The notes under the pieces: model-generated
Database searches by the model: none
Told to the model about the DNA's origin: nothing
What the model saw: only the letters and a program-made list of their open reading frames with translations
Program-made: the position numbers and the translations under genes
From: Circinella umbellata
Lineage: Eukaryota; Mucoromycota; Mucoromycetes; Mucorales; Lichtheimiaceae
NCBI GenBank assembly: GCA_025093555.1
Contig: JAIWNF010000010.1
Location: 372,001 to 436,000 of the forward strand
Direction: 5' to 3'
Length of the DNA stretch: 64,000 nt
Part shown: positions 48,052-61,474 of the stretch, in pieces
Position numbering within the stretch: the first letter of the stretch is position 1
Layout: the number at the start of each line of letters is the position of its first letter

Positions 48052-50571
48052 ATGTCCATGTTTACTCGTGGAATGCGTATGCGTTCAGGTGTTACTGGAC
48101 GTTATGCTGCTGCAGTTTCTTCTACTACACTTCGTCTTTCTACTTCTGTGACACGTACTATAAAACCTATGCCACGTCTTGGTTCTGTTAAATACTTGTC
48201 CACAACGGCTTCACGTCCCATTTGGATTCCTAATCGTGAACAACTTCCTGAAGACGATCCTCGTCAAATGGAGCAGTTTGTAGACGAAACCGATGTTGTC
48301 ATTGTAGGGGGTGGACCTTCTGGTTTAGCTGCTGCTATTCGGTTAAAACAAATGGCCAATGAAGCTGATCAAGAACTTCGTGTCATGTTGATTGAAAAAG
48401 CGGGCGAAGTAGGTGCTCATATTTTGAGTGGTGCTGTTTTGGAACCAAGAGCTTTGAATGAACTTATCCCTGATTGGAAAGAAAAGGGAGCTCCTTTAAC
48501 GACTCCCGTTACCAAGGATAAAATGCAATTCTTGACTGAAACCATGGCTTTCCCTTTACCTCATCCCCCTCAAATGAATAATAAGGGCAATTATATTGTT
48601 TCTTTGAATAATTTCGTTAAATGGCTTGGTGAACAAGCTGAAGAATTAGGTGTTGAAATTTATCCTGGTTTTTCTGCAAGTGAAGTACGTTATAATGAAG
48701 ATGGATCCGTTGCTGGTATTAACTTGAATGATGTTGGTTTGGATAAGAACTTTGAACCCAAGGTAAGAAAAATAATGAATGGGATAAAAAAATAAAAATA
48801 AAAATAAAAAATGGCATTTTTTCTCACGGTTAACCCTGACGATGAATTTTTCATATATATATATATATATATATAGGATACTTATGAACGTGGTATGGGT
48901 ATCAATGCTAAAGTAACATTGTTTGCTGAAGGTTGTCACGGTTCTTTGACCAAGACATTGATGAAGAAGTTTAATTTGAGAAAGGATAGTGAACCTCAAA
49001 AATATGGTATCGGTTTGAAGGAAGTCTGGGAAATTGATCCTGCCAAACATGAGCCTGGTACCGTTATTCACGGTATTGGTTGGCCACTTGATATGCATAC
49101 TTATGGTGGTAGTTTCTTATATCATTTCGAACCTGAACCTGAACGTCATTTAGTTGCTGTCGGTTATGTTGTTGGTCTTGACTATGAAAACCCCTATTTA
49201 AATCCTTATAAGGAGTTCCAGGTAAAAAATATATCTTTTTTTTTTTTTGTTTTTGTTTTTTCCTTTTGCGGGGTAAAAAAAGATTAAGTGATGACGAACT
49301 ATGGGGAGGAGGAGAGGGTTGCTTTATGTGTGGAGAAAATGAATAATAAATTCTTTTAGTCGTGGGAAAACATTTTTATTACATGTGCTGATCAGTCATT
49401 TATTTATTTATTTTTGGGTTATGTAGCGCTTCAAGCATCATCCTTCAATTAAACCCATTTTGGAAGGCGGTAATTGTATTTCTTATGGTGCTCGTGCATT
49501 GAATGAAGGTGGTTATCAATCTATTCCTAAACTTGTATTCCCTGGTGGTGCTTTGATCGGTTGTACTGCCGGTTTCTTGAATGTACCCAAGATTAAAGGT
49601 ACTCATACTGCCATGAAATCGGGTATGTTGGCGGCTGAAGCAGCTTATGAAACATTGTTTACTCCTGGTGAACAAGAACCCAAAGAATTGGATGGTCCAG
49701 TCTATTTAGAAAATTATGAAAAGAACATTGAGAACTCTTGGGTGTATGATGAATTATATGCCGTTCGTAATTGTAAGCCTTCTTTCCATGGTCCACTTGG
49801 TTTACTAGGTGGTCTCATTCATTCTGGTTTCTCCACTATGATTTCCAAGGGTAAGGAGCCTTGGACACTTAAACATGGTAAACCTGATTGGCAAGCATTG
49901 GAACCAGCAAAGTAAGTAATAATAGGAAAGTGTATTGTTGTAGGTTTGGATGTACGAGTAATATATTTATATATATTTATGAATATGTATTATTTTTATT
50001 ACTATAGGGGTTCAAAGCCAATTGATTATCCAAAGCCTGATGGTGTCATTTCATTTGATTTGTTAACCAACGTTGCTCGTACTGGTACTAATCATGCTGA
50101 AAACCAACCTATTCACTTACGTCTTCGTGATAAGGATACTCCAGTTGAACGCAACTTGGCTGTCTTTGATGGACCAGAAAACCGTTTCTGTCCAGGTAAA
50201 TTGATGGAAAAAAAAAAGAGAGAGAAAATAGTCTTCTCTATTCACTTTTCTGTTTATTAACTTTAAATGACTGCTTTTTTTTTTTAGCTGGTGTATATGA
50301 ATATGTAGATGATGAAGCCAATCCTGGTCAAAAACGTTTACAAATCAACTCACAAAATTGTATTCATTGTAAGACCTGTGATATTAAGGATCCTTCCCAA
50401 AATATTGATTGGAGTGTTCCTGAAGGTGGCGGTGGTCCTCAGGTAAATATATATATATATGGAAAATTTGGGGGGGAATGGTTCAAAAGTGAGATCAATA
50501 TAAATATTATGATGTGTGATGATGACTAACGATTGTTGTTGTTGTTGTTTTTTTAGTACGTCTACACTTAA
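48052..50571 (+). CDS. CIR2: Electron transfer flavoprotein-ubiquinone oxidoreductase (ETF-QO), mitochondrial
   Basis: Six exons: 48052-48762, 48877-49221, 49427-49911, 50008-50195, 50288-50442 and 50557-50571. All junctions are GT..AG; 632 aa, about the length of yeast Cir2. The Arg/Ser/Thr-rich start with no acidic residues (1-55) is a mitochondrial targeting peptide. FAD-binding [17 protein letters not shown] (about 82-98) comes next, then [67 protein letters not shown] and [20 protein letters not shown]. The 4Fe-4S cluster ligands are Cys575 (FCPAG) and Cys601, Cys604 and Cys607 (CIHCKTCDI). It passes electrons from fatty-acid and amino-acid oxidation via ETF to ubiquinone in the inner membrane. 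The last exon encodes only four residues and the stop. Confidence 0.97.
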
Positions 50572-50903
50572 ATAAACTTTTATGACGATAACAACTCTCT
50601 CCTCTTATTTCCTACACCATGATCCACCGTTACATATACATATAGATACAGTAGTTGGTGTTTTTTTTTTCTTCATACGTATATTGTATTTCCACCACCA
50701 CCCAATATATTATTATTATTTTTGTTCTTTCTTTTTTCCTCGCCTTCTTTTGCATTCTTCTTTCACCAAGTTATTAATATAATATACAAATTATTAAAAA
50801 AAAAGGAAGATTATATATACACACAAAAATTATACAATCAACAACAACAAACAATAGGAACAAAATGATGAGAGGATAATAATACAGTAGTCCTTTTTTT
50901 TTT
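50572..50903. other. Gap between two convergent genes
   Basis: Shared 3' region of ETF-QO and the minus-strand gene ending at 50904. T-rich and A-rich tracts with AATAAAC right after the ETF-QO stop codon. No coding sequence seen. Confidence 0.6.
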
Positions 50904-52165
50904 TTAGATAGCAGTTGTTGCTTTTTCTTTTTGATTGATTTTTTGAGCTTGAACCACGGCTCCTGTTAATAAAGTATAACGATTGGATTTCATAGGATCC
51001 ATATTATCTTTTCCATAAAGAACTTGAACCATTAAATCTGTTGTTAACTGTTTTAACCAAATGACTTGTTCTTCATTTAATTTTTCTTCCATGTGACTAT
51101 CGTTACTCTTATTGCTGTCATTTGTTGCCAAGGTGGATTTGATTTCATCAAATTTGCGTTGAATTCGTTCACGGTATTCGGAATAATACATGCCTAACTG
51201 ATTTACACATTGCTTGTATATAATATCTGATAAGTTTTTGTTTTCACAATATATAAATGGGGGGGGAGGATACTTATTCACTTACAAAAGTAATTGCCAA
51301 TTGATAGGGTATATAGTGATGATCATTTAGATTTAAATTTCGATGAAGTCGAGCAGCTGTGGCATATAATTGATCATATAATGCCATTTGATGATAATGT
51401 GCTATATGTGTTTACAATTTTTTTTTTATCCCATTAGTACATCCCATCCATAGACTCTTCTTCTTCTTCCTCTCTTTTTTTTTTCATACCATAGAAAAAA
51501 AAAAACAAAACTTACAATGAATATCAGCTCCTACCATGGATAATTGACCACGTTTTGTGGGTGTAGTAGATTTTAAATGTTGAATAGCTAACGGATATAA
51601 TCCTCCCAAATTCATCTCTTCTATATAATGATTATTATCTTGCTGTGGTTCCGTTTCAAGTAGTTGCCATGTAGATTCAATCATTGTTTGAAGTGATTCA
51701 ATTTCTTGTTCCAATCCCTTAAAAAAAAATGAAAGGTTATACAATTTTAATCCCCAATTCTCCCCCTATACCCCTTCTCCCCCCCCCGCTTTCGTCGTCA
51801 AAACTCCCATATATAGAAACCTTTTCTAGTGCTTGGGTTTGTTCTGTAATAGGTTCAAACTGTTTCATATTTTTTTGTTTTCTTAATATAAGTTCTAAAC
51901 GACCTAATAGATCGAGTAGATTTAATGCTGCCCGTGTCTTTTTTGACCCTTGACGATGACGAAATGGTTCATGAAGATGAACTTGTACTAATTGATATTA
52001 TTATTATTATTATTAATATGAAATAAAACTTCTCTCTCTCTCTCAGAACATTTTTTTTTCTTTTTTCTTGTGTTATCTATATATTAAATAGATATGAAAC
52101 ATACATGGTCCAATAGTTCCTGGATTTAAGCTAATGAGAGGAGGAGTCTGTGTTAACCGACTCAT
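50904..52165 (-). CDS. Unrecognised helical protein, 279 aa
   Basis: Five exons fit perfectly in frame: 52165-52105, 51987-51821, 51717-51516, 51401-51286 and 51197-50904. Donors are GTATGT, GTTTCT, GTAAGT and GTAAGT, and every acceptor is AG. The protein starts MSRLTQTPPLISLNPGTIGP and then is almost wholly helical. LLDLLGRLELIL and LEQEIESLQTMIESTWQLLE suggest coiled coil, followed by GGLYPLAIQHLK, LGMYYSEYRERIQRK and a C-terminal helix with YTLLTGAVVQAQK. No signal peptide or membrane segment. I do not recognise a family; its build would fit a subunit of a multi-protein complex. Convergent with ETF-QO. Confidence 0.72.
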
Positions 52166-52353
52166 TTAGTTATATAATAAGAGTAAGAAAAAGTTAAAAA
52201 AAAAGAGTCAAACTAAAAAAAATGAAAGTTTTTCTCAAGTATCACACGGCATAAGTAGAGGATCAGAGAGAAGGGGGGTCATGTGGTTACGCACTATGTA
52301 TTTTGGCTTACTGGACCCCTATTACATAAAAAAAAAATGGGTTGTGCTGCACG

Positions 52354-52392
<39 letters not shown>

Positions 52393-52860
52393 TGTTAACT
52401 TTTCAAAACAAGGAAAGGGAAGGATTATGAGATATAAATATATATATGAAAATTGTTATGTACCAAATATGTGGAGAGGGAGAGGGAGGGGGGGATGAGA
52501 AAATTGAAAGGGAAGGGAAAAGTTGGAATATGACGAGTAAAAAATGAATGCGTATTTAAAATATATATACCTGAAAAGAAAAAAAGAAAGAAAAGAAAGA
52601 AAAAAGCATAATACAACAGACCACCACGATTCAAAAAAAAAAAGCCATCACAAAACTAAAATGAAAAAAAAACGAACGGGGGGAATCTTTTTTTTCCAAT
52701 GTATTTTTTTTTTCTGGTATGTAAATAAGGAAAAAAAAAAGAGAGAGAGAGAGAGAGAGGTGGTATGTGGGGGAGGGGGGAAAGAGAAGGAGTTTTATCG
52801 AGGAAGGTAAAAGGGTTGTGTGTGATATAAATGATGTTTTAAAATATTTATACTATTTGG
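52166..52860. other. Low-complexity intergenic region
   Basis: Dominated by (AT)n (about 52347-52389), GGGAGAGGGA and AAAGAAAG purine runs and (GA)n (about 52740-52760). It holds the promoter of the 279-aa gene and the 3' UTR of the 559-aa gene. The short frames here are artefacts of simple sequence. Confidence 0.6.
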
Positions 52861-55086
52861 TTAGGACTGCCATCTTGGAGAAGTTTGCTGCTGTTGTTGT
52901 TGTCTTAGCGAGGAAGTTCTACTCAATGAAGATGTTCTACTTAATGAGGAATTTCTACTCGGAGGTCGCGTTATTATCGTTGGACGTGTCGTCGTCGTAT
53001 TATTAGGTGGGGGACTAAATGGACGAGGAGAATTTGAACGAATAGGTGAAGTAGGGGATATAGGTGGAGTAGGCGACGAAACAAGAACAGCAGGTGATGA
53101 AGATCGAGATAGAGTACGTGCCATAGATGTTTTTGTATGTGTTATCGTTGATTTTTGTTGATGTGTAGTAATGGGTGATTTAGGTCGTGTTGGTTGTTGG
53201 TGAAATGATAGTGGACGTCCTCGGTCCTGACTATCAGATACACGTCGTGGTGGTCGTTGGTTTTGTCGATTCATAATGGCAGAATTGCCTTGCGTAGGTG
53301 GTGACCATGATCGTCGTGCAGCTAACTTTCGTATGGTCACTAAATTATACATGAATTGAATATTTATTAATTATTCTTGTGCGTGGATTTTTACAGAATT
53401 TTTTTTTTTTTTTTTTTACCTTCGTCTTTAATATTAGCCGTAATTGGATTTGCTGTTGTAGAACTAGTATCTAGTCCTGATGGTTCAGCGCTTATTGTAG
53501 TTGGTTCATAGTCATGAAGCACACGTCCTCCAGATACTTTTGTTTTTTGTAATAATGCATTTTCAGCATCATCAATTAAACTTTGAAGCATATTTCGTAA
53601 CCGTTGAAAAACTTCATCATTCTCCAAATCTTGATTTGATAATTTTTCTGTCAAGGCTTCAACATCATCTCCCAACTATAACAATAAAGAAAAAAAAAAT
53701 AATTAATTTAAGGATGTTCCTCCCCCCCCAAGTTTGGGAAAATAAGAAAATTCATAATTTTTTTAGTACTACATACCTCCAAAGTAGGTTTATCAGAAAC
53801 TGGGGTTAATGTTCCTTGATCAGAATTGCTATATATATAATAGATTGTTAATATTATTATTATTATTATTATTATTCATATGTAAAAAATTAAAAAAAAA
53901 AAAGATTCAGGGCAAAGCAAATAATTTACATTTCTAGACGTTTTTCCAATTCAACGATTTTATCTTGCTGTTTTCGTAAAGTTGCTTCAAGTGTTGTATT
54001 GACAGCTAATAACGAAGTTTTTTCAATTTCGAGATCGGCAATCTGTTTATAGAAAGAAAAGAGAGATTACACACATATAAAATTATTATTATTATTATTA
54101 TTATTCATATTATTGTTATTATTATTATTATTATTTTAACATGCACATTGTGTAAAACTCCCTTACTCCTCCCCCCCCTCCCCTTCTCCACCCCTTTTTT
54201 TTTTTATTTGAATCATTTTTTTTTCGCCTTAAAAAAAAAAAAAAGAAAAAAAGAAAAAAAAAAAATTACGCCCAAAATTTTGTTCGTTGTTCGTTGTTAA
54301 ATATACCTTACGATTTGCTCTAGCTTCATCAAGCCAACCATCATCACTGTTATCATCTTCACCACCTTTATTAACGAATTCACCTCGACCATTCATGATA
54401 GTACCATGTTTAATTCTAGCAACAATTTTAGAGGGTGATACTCGATCTTTATCTGATAACTGTTGTTTAAGATCACTATTCGAATCTTCTTCATCGTCAT
54501 TGTCATCGCTATTATCGTCGCTGTTGTCAAGGTCACTGTTACCATCGATACTATCAATTTCGTCATCACTATCGTTGTTGTCATCGTTACTACTAGTATC
54601 TACATCACTATCATCATCATTATCATCATCATCGTTACTATCGCTATTTACATTATCATCATCATCGTCCTCGTCGTCGTCATTATCACTGTTATTACTT
54701 GAAATAACAGTAAGTCTCGATAAATTGGAGTTACTTCTTGCACGTTGTATTAATCGATGCGGTAAAGTAGACCCAAAAGCTGGTTTTTGGTGTGAATATA
54801 ATGAAAAAAAATTGGCAGGTCCAAGTACAGTGGCACGACCAGCGTGAGTCGATGGTATAGACGATATAGTAGAAGATGTTATTGACGATACATTGTCATT
54901 TGTAGTTGTAGAATGATGACTATTATTATTATTGGACAGATGATGGTGAGGTGATTTAAACTGTTTAAGAAATGGTGAAGAAGGCCGTATAATATTAACG
55001 GCTTTGGGTGGTGGTTGTTCTTTTGGAAGTTGTTGTTGTTGCTGAGGTTGCTGTGTTTGTTGTACCTGTTGGTCTTTGGCAAGCAT
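52861..55086 (-). CDS. Unrecognised acidic, Ser/Pro-rich coiled-coil protein, 559 aa
   Basis: Five in-frame exons: 55086-54307, 54042-53930, 53828-53777, 53675-53420 and 53339-52861. The N-terminus is Gln/Pro-rich (about 5-30). At about 130-215 lies a long Asp/Asn/Ser tract encoded by GAT/AAC repeats. A KIVARIKHG and GGEDDNSDDGWLDEARANRK block leads into a coiled coil over exon 2 (LEIEKTSLLAVNTTLEATL, KIVELEKRLE). A second helical part covers EALTEKLSNQDLENDEVFQRL and MLQSLIDDAENALL, a short conserved-looking VTIRKLAARRSWSPP follows, and then a Ser/Pro/Arg-rich tail with SLSRTSS repeats (possible phosphorylation sites). No domain recognised; perhaps a scaffold or cytoskeletal or nuclear factor. 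The ATG at 55086 is the first in frame. Confidence 0.7.
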
Positions 55087-55682
55087 TTTTTTTTTTGGTT
55101 GTTATGGGGTTAAATATTGATACAAACAAGTTAAAAAAAAAAGTTGGGGGGGTTGATATTGGTAATATACGATATAAATGAGCTATATATATATATATAT
55201 AATAAAAACTAATAAAAAGAAAATTAAAATAAAATAAAATAAATATAAAATAAAGAAAACGTTTATATATTAAAACGTTTCTTTTTCTTTTATAAGAGTG
55301 GGGTATTTGGAGAGAGGGGTGGGTTTATAAGTTATTTAGTTGGAAAAAGGGAAAAGAAATCCAAAGTAACCTTGTTTTGCTTATTGCCTAATTTTATTGA
55401 TTTTTTTTTTTTTTTTTTTTTTGCAACTCCACAAAGTACAGTTTTTTTTTTTTATAAACTCTTTTGTCGTATATCATTATAATACCAATAATAATTAAAA
55501 AATACACACATGCATATGAGAGAGAGAGGCAGAGAGAGAATGAAAAGGAAAAAGACGCTTCTCTTTTTTACATCTATTAATTCCCTTTCTTTTCTTTTCC
55601 CTTCAACCTTTTGTCCCTTTCCTTTCCTTCGTCCTTAACTTCTGTTAAGATCGTCATAATCATTTCCCTCTCTTTATATTAT
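55087..55682. other. Intergenic, about 600 bp
   Basis: Promoter side of the 559-aa gene and 3' side of SWC4. Contains T runs of 10-18 bases and GAGAGA simple repeats. Nothing else seen. Confidence 0.55.
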
Positions 55683-57532
55683 TTATGCTTCTTCTTGTTG
55701 TGATACTTGACGTTTTCGAGACTTAATATATATATATATTTAAGTATAATATAATAAATACATTCATCGTTTTTTTTTTTTTATATCTGTATAATTAATT
55801 TACCTTTGTCTTGATTTTATGTTCCAATTCCATTTTATCTACTACTTTTTTCAATTCAAACATTTGTGAAATAGATGTTTGTAATTGTTCGAAACCGTGG
55901 CATACTGATGCAGTCGGCATCACGGGTCGCGGACCTGTTTACATCCGCAAACAAAATCATGCGACACAAAAAGAGCGGTTCAATATCAGAAAATAAATAA
56001 ATCCCATCAACAAATGGCTGTCAGAAAATTTATCACACACACACACACACACATACACATCTTACACCCTAAAAAAACAAAAAAAAGTTGGGATTCCTCT
56101 CCGCTCCATTTTTGGGAATTAAATTATTTTTTTACTTTACCAACAATTAATTCATCCATCACTTTCAATATTTTTGCATGTATACTCGGCTTAACTACAG
56201 GAAGTTTTTGACTTTGTACATAAACACCGGGTATCAGTTTTTCCTTGGATAAAGACGACAGATCTAAATATATATATATATATATAATTGAAGGGAAGGA
56301 AAGCACGAGCAAAGAAAAAAAAATAGATATATTATTATGATTATTATTAGTTGAATTATTTTACATAACCGACTACTTTTCTTATACTTTTTTGGGTTAT
56401 ATATGCACATGCTGTTATGGATGCACAAAAAAAAAAATTCGTATAACACTTTTTTCATAATTCCTAAAACCTCCCCTCTCCCCCCCCCAACAAACCACCA
56501 CTCATAACTTCTACTCCTTAAGTCATAACTTACCTTCCGTAGTTTGCCGATTAGATTTCTTTTTCTCATTAGTCGCTAATCGTTTTCTTTTCTAAATATT
56601 TTTTAAGGAGTCATAATGCCATGAAAATAATTATCGTGGATTATTATTGTTATTAGACATTTTCATATATATATGAGTCATAAAAAATAAAAAAAAAGTT
56701 CTTACTTTGGAATCCGGCGCATGGGTATTACTATTATTAATATTATAATTTGTACTACTTGTAAAAGTGAATGGAATGGGCTGGACATGCATTACACCTT
56801 CCCTTTCACGAGCAAGTTTAGCCTCTTCTTGCTCTATCCGTTTGACTTCCACGAGTAACGCCTCTTCTTCTTCCATTTGTTCCCGTGTACGACTATATAA
56901 TACTTCTAAAGCTTCTTTTCTTTCCAATTCTCGTGCCTTGTCAAATGAATAGGGATGTGTTATTGTTGTCAAAGAATTATTATTATTATTAGAAGATTCT
57001 CGATGTTTTAATAATGTTCGACATATATCATAATATCGATCTTTCAAGTCCTAATTAAAAAATAAAATAAAATATTATTTAATAATTGAAAAATAAGATA
57101 GCTTCCAAAATAAAATGTGTTTTTTACTTCAATAGATCGATTCTTGTTATATTCATAACGATCAGCAATTATAATAAAACGAAGGTCATATTTTTGACAC
57201 AAATGAAATAAATAATCAGTTTCCTCTTTTGTCCATTCTTTATCTAATTCTGGGGAAATCATTTTTAGGATATACATTTTTGACATAATTTTATATTTTT
57301 AGTTTTTACCTGCAAGACATTCTATATATTCTTTATCGGTATATTCAAGTACAGCATTACTTTTTTGAGTATATGCAAATGGGTATTCTAATATATATAT
57401 ATTTAGAACTTCTCTTTCTTTTCTTTTCTTTTCTTTATTTATTTACCTGCTTTGCTAACGTTGGTTTGTTTAATCCAATGTTCTAATTCTAAACCGTCTG
57501 AACGTGCATGATTGGTAAATCGTTCCGCAACC

Positions 57533-57573
<41 letters not shown>

Positions 57574-57953
57574 ATGACAGAGTTTATTATTTCAATCAAT
57601 TAAATCCCTCCCCTCCCCCTCCCAACTCAATTATTATTTATACGAACCATGGTGTTGCTTTCTTTTTAACATTGAATTTTGCTTTATAAGTGGGTCTGAC
57701 AAGCGCAACAGGTGGTGCACCACCAATCAATGAATATAATTCACGACTAATACCATCTAAAAAAAAGCATAAATAAATTGAGTAAAGAGACAAATATTTA
57801 TTTGAGGATAACCAAAAAAAAAAAAAAAGGGAGGGGTGGGAATGACATGATACCAGGACGTTTTTCTGGTTGCTTATTCAATCGACGTGAATGAGTTGCA
57901 TCACTGGAAGGTTTTCCAATTTGTAAAATGTCACGAATATCAGATCCACTCAT
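55683..57953 (-). CDS. SWC4: SWC4/DMAP1, subunit of the SWR1 and NuA4 chromatin complexes
   Basis: Ten short exons join in frame: 57953-57854, 57756-57648, 57532-57447, 57387-57310, 57249-57128, 57050-56706, 56591-56534, 56263-56141, 55934-55804 and 55721-55683; 396 aa. The N-terminus MSGSDIRDILQI.., RPDGISRELYSLIGGAPP and the SANT/Myb-like block ELDKEWTKEETDYLFHLCQKYDLRFIIIADRY (from about residue 125) are characteristic. DLKDRYYDICRTLL, a charged Glu/Arg coiled coil and PRPVMPTASVCHGFEQL with LKKVVDKMELE follow, as in DMAP1. The protein helps deposit H2A.Z and acetylate H4 in the nucleus. The donor of exon 2 (GTTCGT) is unusual but gives the expected PW..FTN spacing. The gene is divergent from the Sec39-like gene, sharing a 448-bp promoter region. 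Confidence 0.93.
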
Positions 57954-58401
57954 TATTGATTAATTATTATTATTATTTTATTTATCACTTGTTCTTTTTT
58001 TTAAGATATTTGAAATTGTTAGATTGTTCTGAAGAATATATATACGAATAAAAAGAAAAGAAAAGAAAAGAAAAGAAAAAGAAAGAAAGAAAAAAAAGTC
58101 TTCTGAGCAATTTTATTTATTTTTTATTTTATTTTTTAATCACGCTATCTTTTTATTATTCCCATCATAAATAATTATATAATAGAAAAAGGCTGTATAT
58201 AATTAATAGAATGCTATTGTTTTTTCTTTTTACTTCATATCAATCCAGGTACTTTTCTTTTTGGATGGGGAAGAATTGATATATTCTTTAAACATTTTTT
58301 TGGTTCCGTAACAAAACAGAGAGAAAAATATAACTCCTACCACCCAACATACTTTTTTTGTTCCCGCCCTATAACTTATGCTGACACCATACTAAACCCT
58401 T
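57954..58401. promoter_or_regulatory. Bidirectional promoter region, SWC4 / Sec39-like
   Basis: 448 bp separating two divergent start codons. It contains a (GAAAA)n-type purine run at about 58050-58098 and AT-rich DNA. Both genes must start here, but no specific factor site was identified. Confidence 0.5.
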
Positions 58402-61400
58402 ATGGAACATTCGACCACACGCGATTTTCTTTTTCATTTAAACCAAGCCAATTATCAAGCGGCTCTTGATATTGCCAAAGAACTTGAACTTGATACTGAT
58501 GTTGTCTATAAAACACAATGGACAAAACGTTCAAAGAAACAACCTACTGTGGATGATGTTGACCTTTTGAATCATATACAAGATAAGGCTTGGATAGTTT
58601 CTCATTGTTTAGAAACGCTTGTTGACGATCCACAACTTCAACAAAAAATATTAGAGATGGGTCTCAAGGCTTGTCCTATTCAACAACATCAACAACAACC
58701 ATTGAATATGAATTCTGAAGATGCTTCTTTAGATAATGATGCTGACAACAACACACTTTGGTTACGTGCGCGACTTTACTTTTTACAATATATCGACCGA
58801 CTTAAAACATTCAATATAATTTGGCCTACAATAAAACATAAAAGCAAGATAGACTTTGCAACAGCTTATAGTGAATTTCGTGATTGTAATTTAATTGCAC
58901 AAGCAATAGAATATGCAACACATGGAAATGCTATTGCTTTACGTGCATTATTTGTGCATCATGGTGCTGTCGTATTACCTTATCGATTTGATATTTTGGC
59001 AGCTATACCTGAGACGGCAGAACCAAGTCAATTTGATTTACCACAGCAACGATTACAAGAACAAAGCGATGACCATGAGAATGGTAATGAAGAAGAAGGA
59101 GGAGGAGAGGAAGAATGGATTATACAACAACCATGGCGAAATGAATTAGATATAGCAGAATCCATGCGTGATATAATTGAAGTCCCTACAACAGAACATT
59201 CAACTTATAATGCTTGGATTGGACAACAAGTAAATCGATGTGAATATCCAACCAATTTAAAAAATAAAGTCGCACAATGGTATGTGGATCGTAGTAGTGC
59301 AGCAGATTCGATTGGTTTAGCTAGTCAAGCACTGGAATGGATTCGATACGCACGTCTTATGGATGTGACTGGATTAGATAAAGAAGAATTACAATTGGAT
59401 TGGTTATGTAAATATGTTTACAGTAGCATGGATGATCCTTCCCAACATAACCATGACGACACTCTAGTTGATTTGAATACATTTAAAACAAAGATTACAT
59501 CGTATGAAGTGGTTGATCAATTATTAAAACAAACCAATGCAACACGAATCATAAACGATATGAAACAACTTGTATTGCCATGGCTTAGTGTATGTAATGA
59601 CATCATTCATCAGGAACAGCAAGATGAAGAAAATGAATCTGTGGATATGATTTTATATCGTTGGCTCTTGGATACTGCAGATCGTGGTCATTTTGATTGG
59701 TGTTGTTTAGTATTTGAACATTCTAAACCCACTTTACCAGAGAGTGAACGTATTATTAAAAATGATGAAGATTTGGCTCGATTAGCTCTTGCCATGCTAT
59801 ATACCACATCTGGATCTATCGATACTCAATTACGTACCTTTGTGAGTTTACCTGAATGGGAATTCGATGAGAATGATCTCCCTCATCAAGATACCAAGGA
59901 AAAACATACGGAGATGGGTCATTTTTTGTCATTGACCGAAACTCCCTTGGGATTATTTACTGTATTACAAGAAGTGGGCTCTTATGGATTGACACGAATG
60001 TTGGACGTATTACATTTACATTTACAATGGGCAGAAGTATTAGCACGATACCATGCTAGCGTATCCTTACGATGGTATTTGGAAGAGCATTCTATGGATA
60101 CACAACGTCAAATGTGTATTCGTTTAGCTTCACAAGCTGGTTCGGCACATCTTGATGATGATAATGAATGGCGAGAATTGTTTGAAGAAATGATGGGACT
60201 TCAGGGAGAAAATGGCAAAGGCGTATTTCCAGATTTGAGTCGCACTGAAATCTTTGAAATATTTTTCAGTTCTTTATTACGATGCGGTCGTAAGTTTTAT
60301 TTTTATTTTTATTATATTGAAATATTAATAATAATAATAGTAATGTAGTGTATTGTATTAATTTATTCAATTGGGGCGGGTTTTGGGGGGGGGTTGTTCT
60401 ATGAATGACTATTATAGGTTTCCGATTAGCCAAAGATTTGATGGTGGGCCCCAAACGTGATAAGACATTGGATATTGGTCGCGCTGAACAATTAGTACTG
60501 GATGCAGAACAAGAATTTTTTGATAATGCTACAACAGGCAATATGTATGATGGCAATATGAAATTAGCTATGGAATGGTAAACAAATTTAGTTTTTTTTT
60601 TGTCTTCTTTTATTTAGTTATGTATTGCTCATATTATGATATTTTATTATTATTTAGTTTAAATATCTTACCACCCACTGACATGGTAAATGAAGAAAAA
60701 GATTTAATTGAAGCAACTCATACACTGATATCAGAATACCATGTCATGGATCGTCCTAATATTGAACTTATGCCCATTCAAGTCCGTCAATCCACCAATC
60801 GATTAGATTTAATATCAAAACTCATCAATTCCCGTCGAGGAATCTATCGTCAACCTACACAAGTATTGGATCTCACACAAAAATTGGGATATCAAGATAA
60901 TTTATTGGCTCAAGTGCGTGTCCTCGCCATGTTAGCTAGTGCAGCTCTTGTAGATGAAGATTTTGATATGTCCTATAAATTATGTTGTGCTACTGTGGAT
61001 AAAGCAAGATCCATTGAAACACATCCCAACCGTCGACGTTATCGTATGGATGAAATGAATCAAGCAGCATGGCAAGCATGTTTTAATTTGGGTAAAGTGG
61101 AATTATTTGAAAATCCAAGAAAACGATTGGATGTTTTGGCAATGGCATTGGAATTGGCACCTGCTGAAAATGTGAGTGAAGTATTATCTGTGTGGCGAAA
61201 ATTGGATCGTCAAGTACCTCCATCCGATTTAGAATGGCTTGAGGATGCAAATCAAGATTTAGTGAGTGCATCTACAAGTATTCGAGGAGATGACAAAGGT
61301 GTTGGATGGCATAGTTTATTTGATAGTGCAAGAAGACAACAATGGTTATTAGGTGATTTATTAGGTGGTGGTAGTAGTACTGGGAATAGTGGTACTTCTA

Positions 61401-61474
61401 CTCCAGAACCAGGATTTGAAGGCAAAAGGAAACGAGATCAATTACGTGAAATGATGGGTGGTTGGTTGTTTTAA
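58402..61474 (+). CDS. SEC39: Sec39/NBAS-type subunit of the Dsl1 vesicle-tethering complex
   Basis: Three exons, 58402-60289, 60418-60577 and 60658-61474, with GTAAGT and GTAAAC donors; 954 aa. It is all-helical without membrane segments. The Sec39 domain signature is seen in FFSSLLRCGRFRLAKDLMVGPKRDKTLDI, QEFFDNATTGNMYDGNMKLAMEWCLNILPP and the part from EKDLIEATHTLI to RLDLISKLINSRRGIYRQ, as in metazoan NBAS and yeast Sec39. The Dsl1/NRZ complex holds COPI vesicles at the ER for SNARE-driven fusion. Metazoan NBAS has an N-terminal beta-propeller; this protein starts directly in helices, like fungal Sec39. There are low-complexity inserts at about 95-112 and 214-235. The end is a Gly/Ser/Thr-rich linker and a conserved-looking RDQLREMMGGW. 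Confidence 0.9.

Noticed and set aside
48646..49098. 150-aa minus-strand ORF
   Set aside because: Overlaps two ETF-QO exons and an intron in antisense; no independent support.
52283..52810. Several short ORFs on both strands
   Set aside because: Products of (AT)n, (GA)n and A/T runs.
54287..54847. 186-aa plus-strand Ser/Leu-rich ORF
   Set aside because: Antisense shadow of the Asp/Asn-repeat region of the 559-aa gene.
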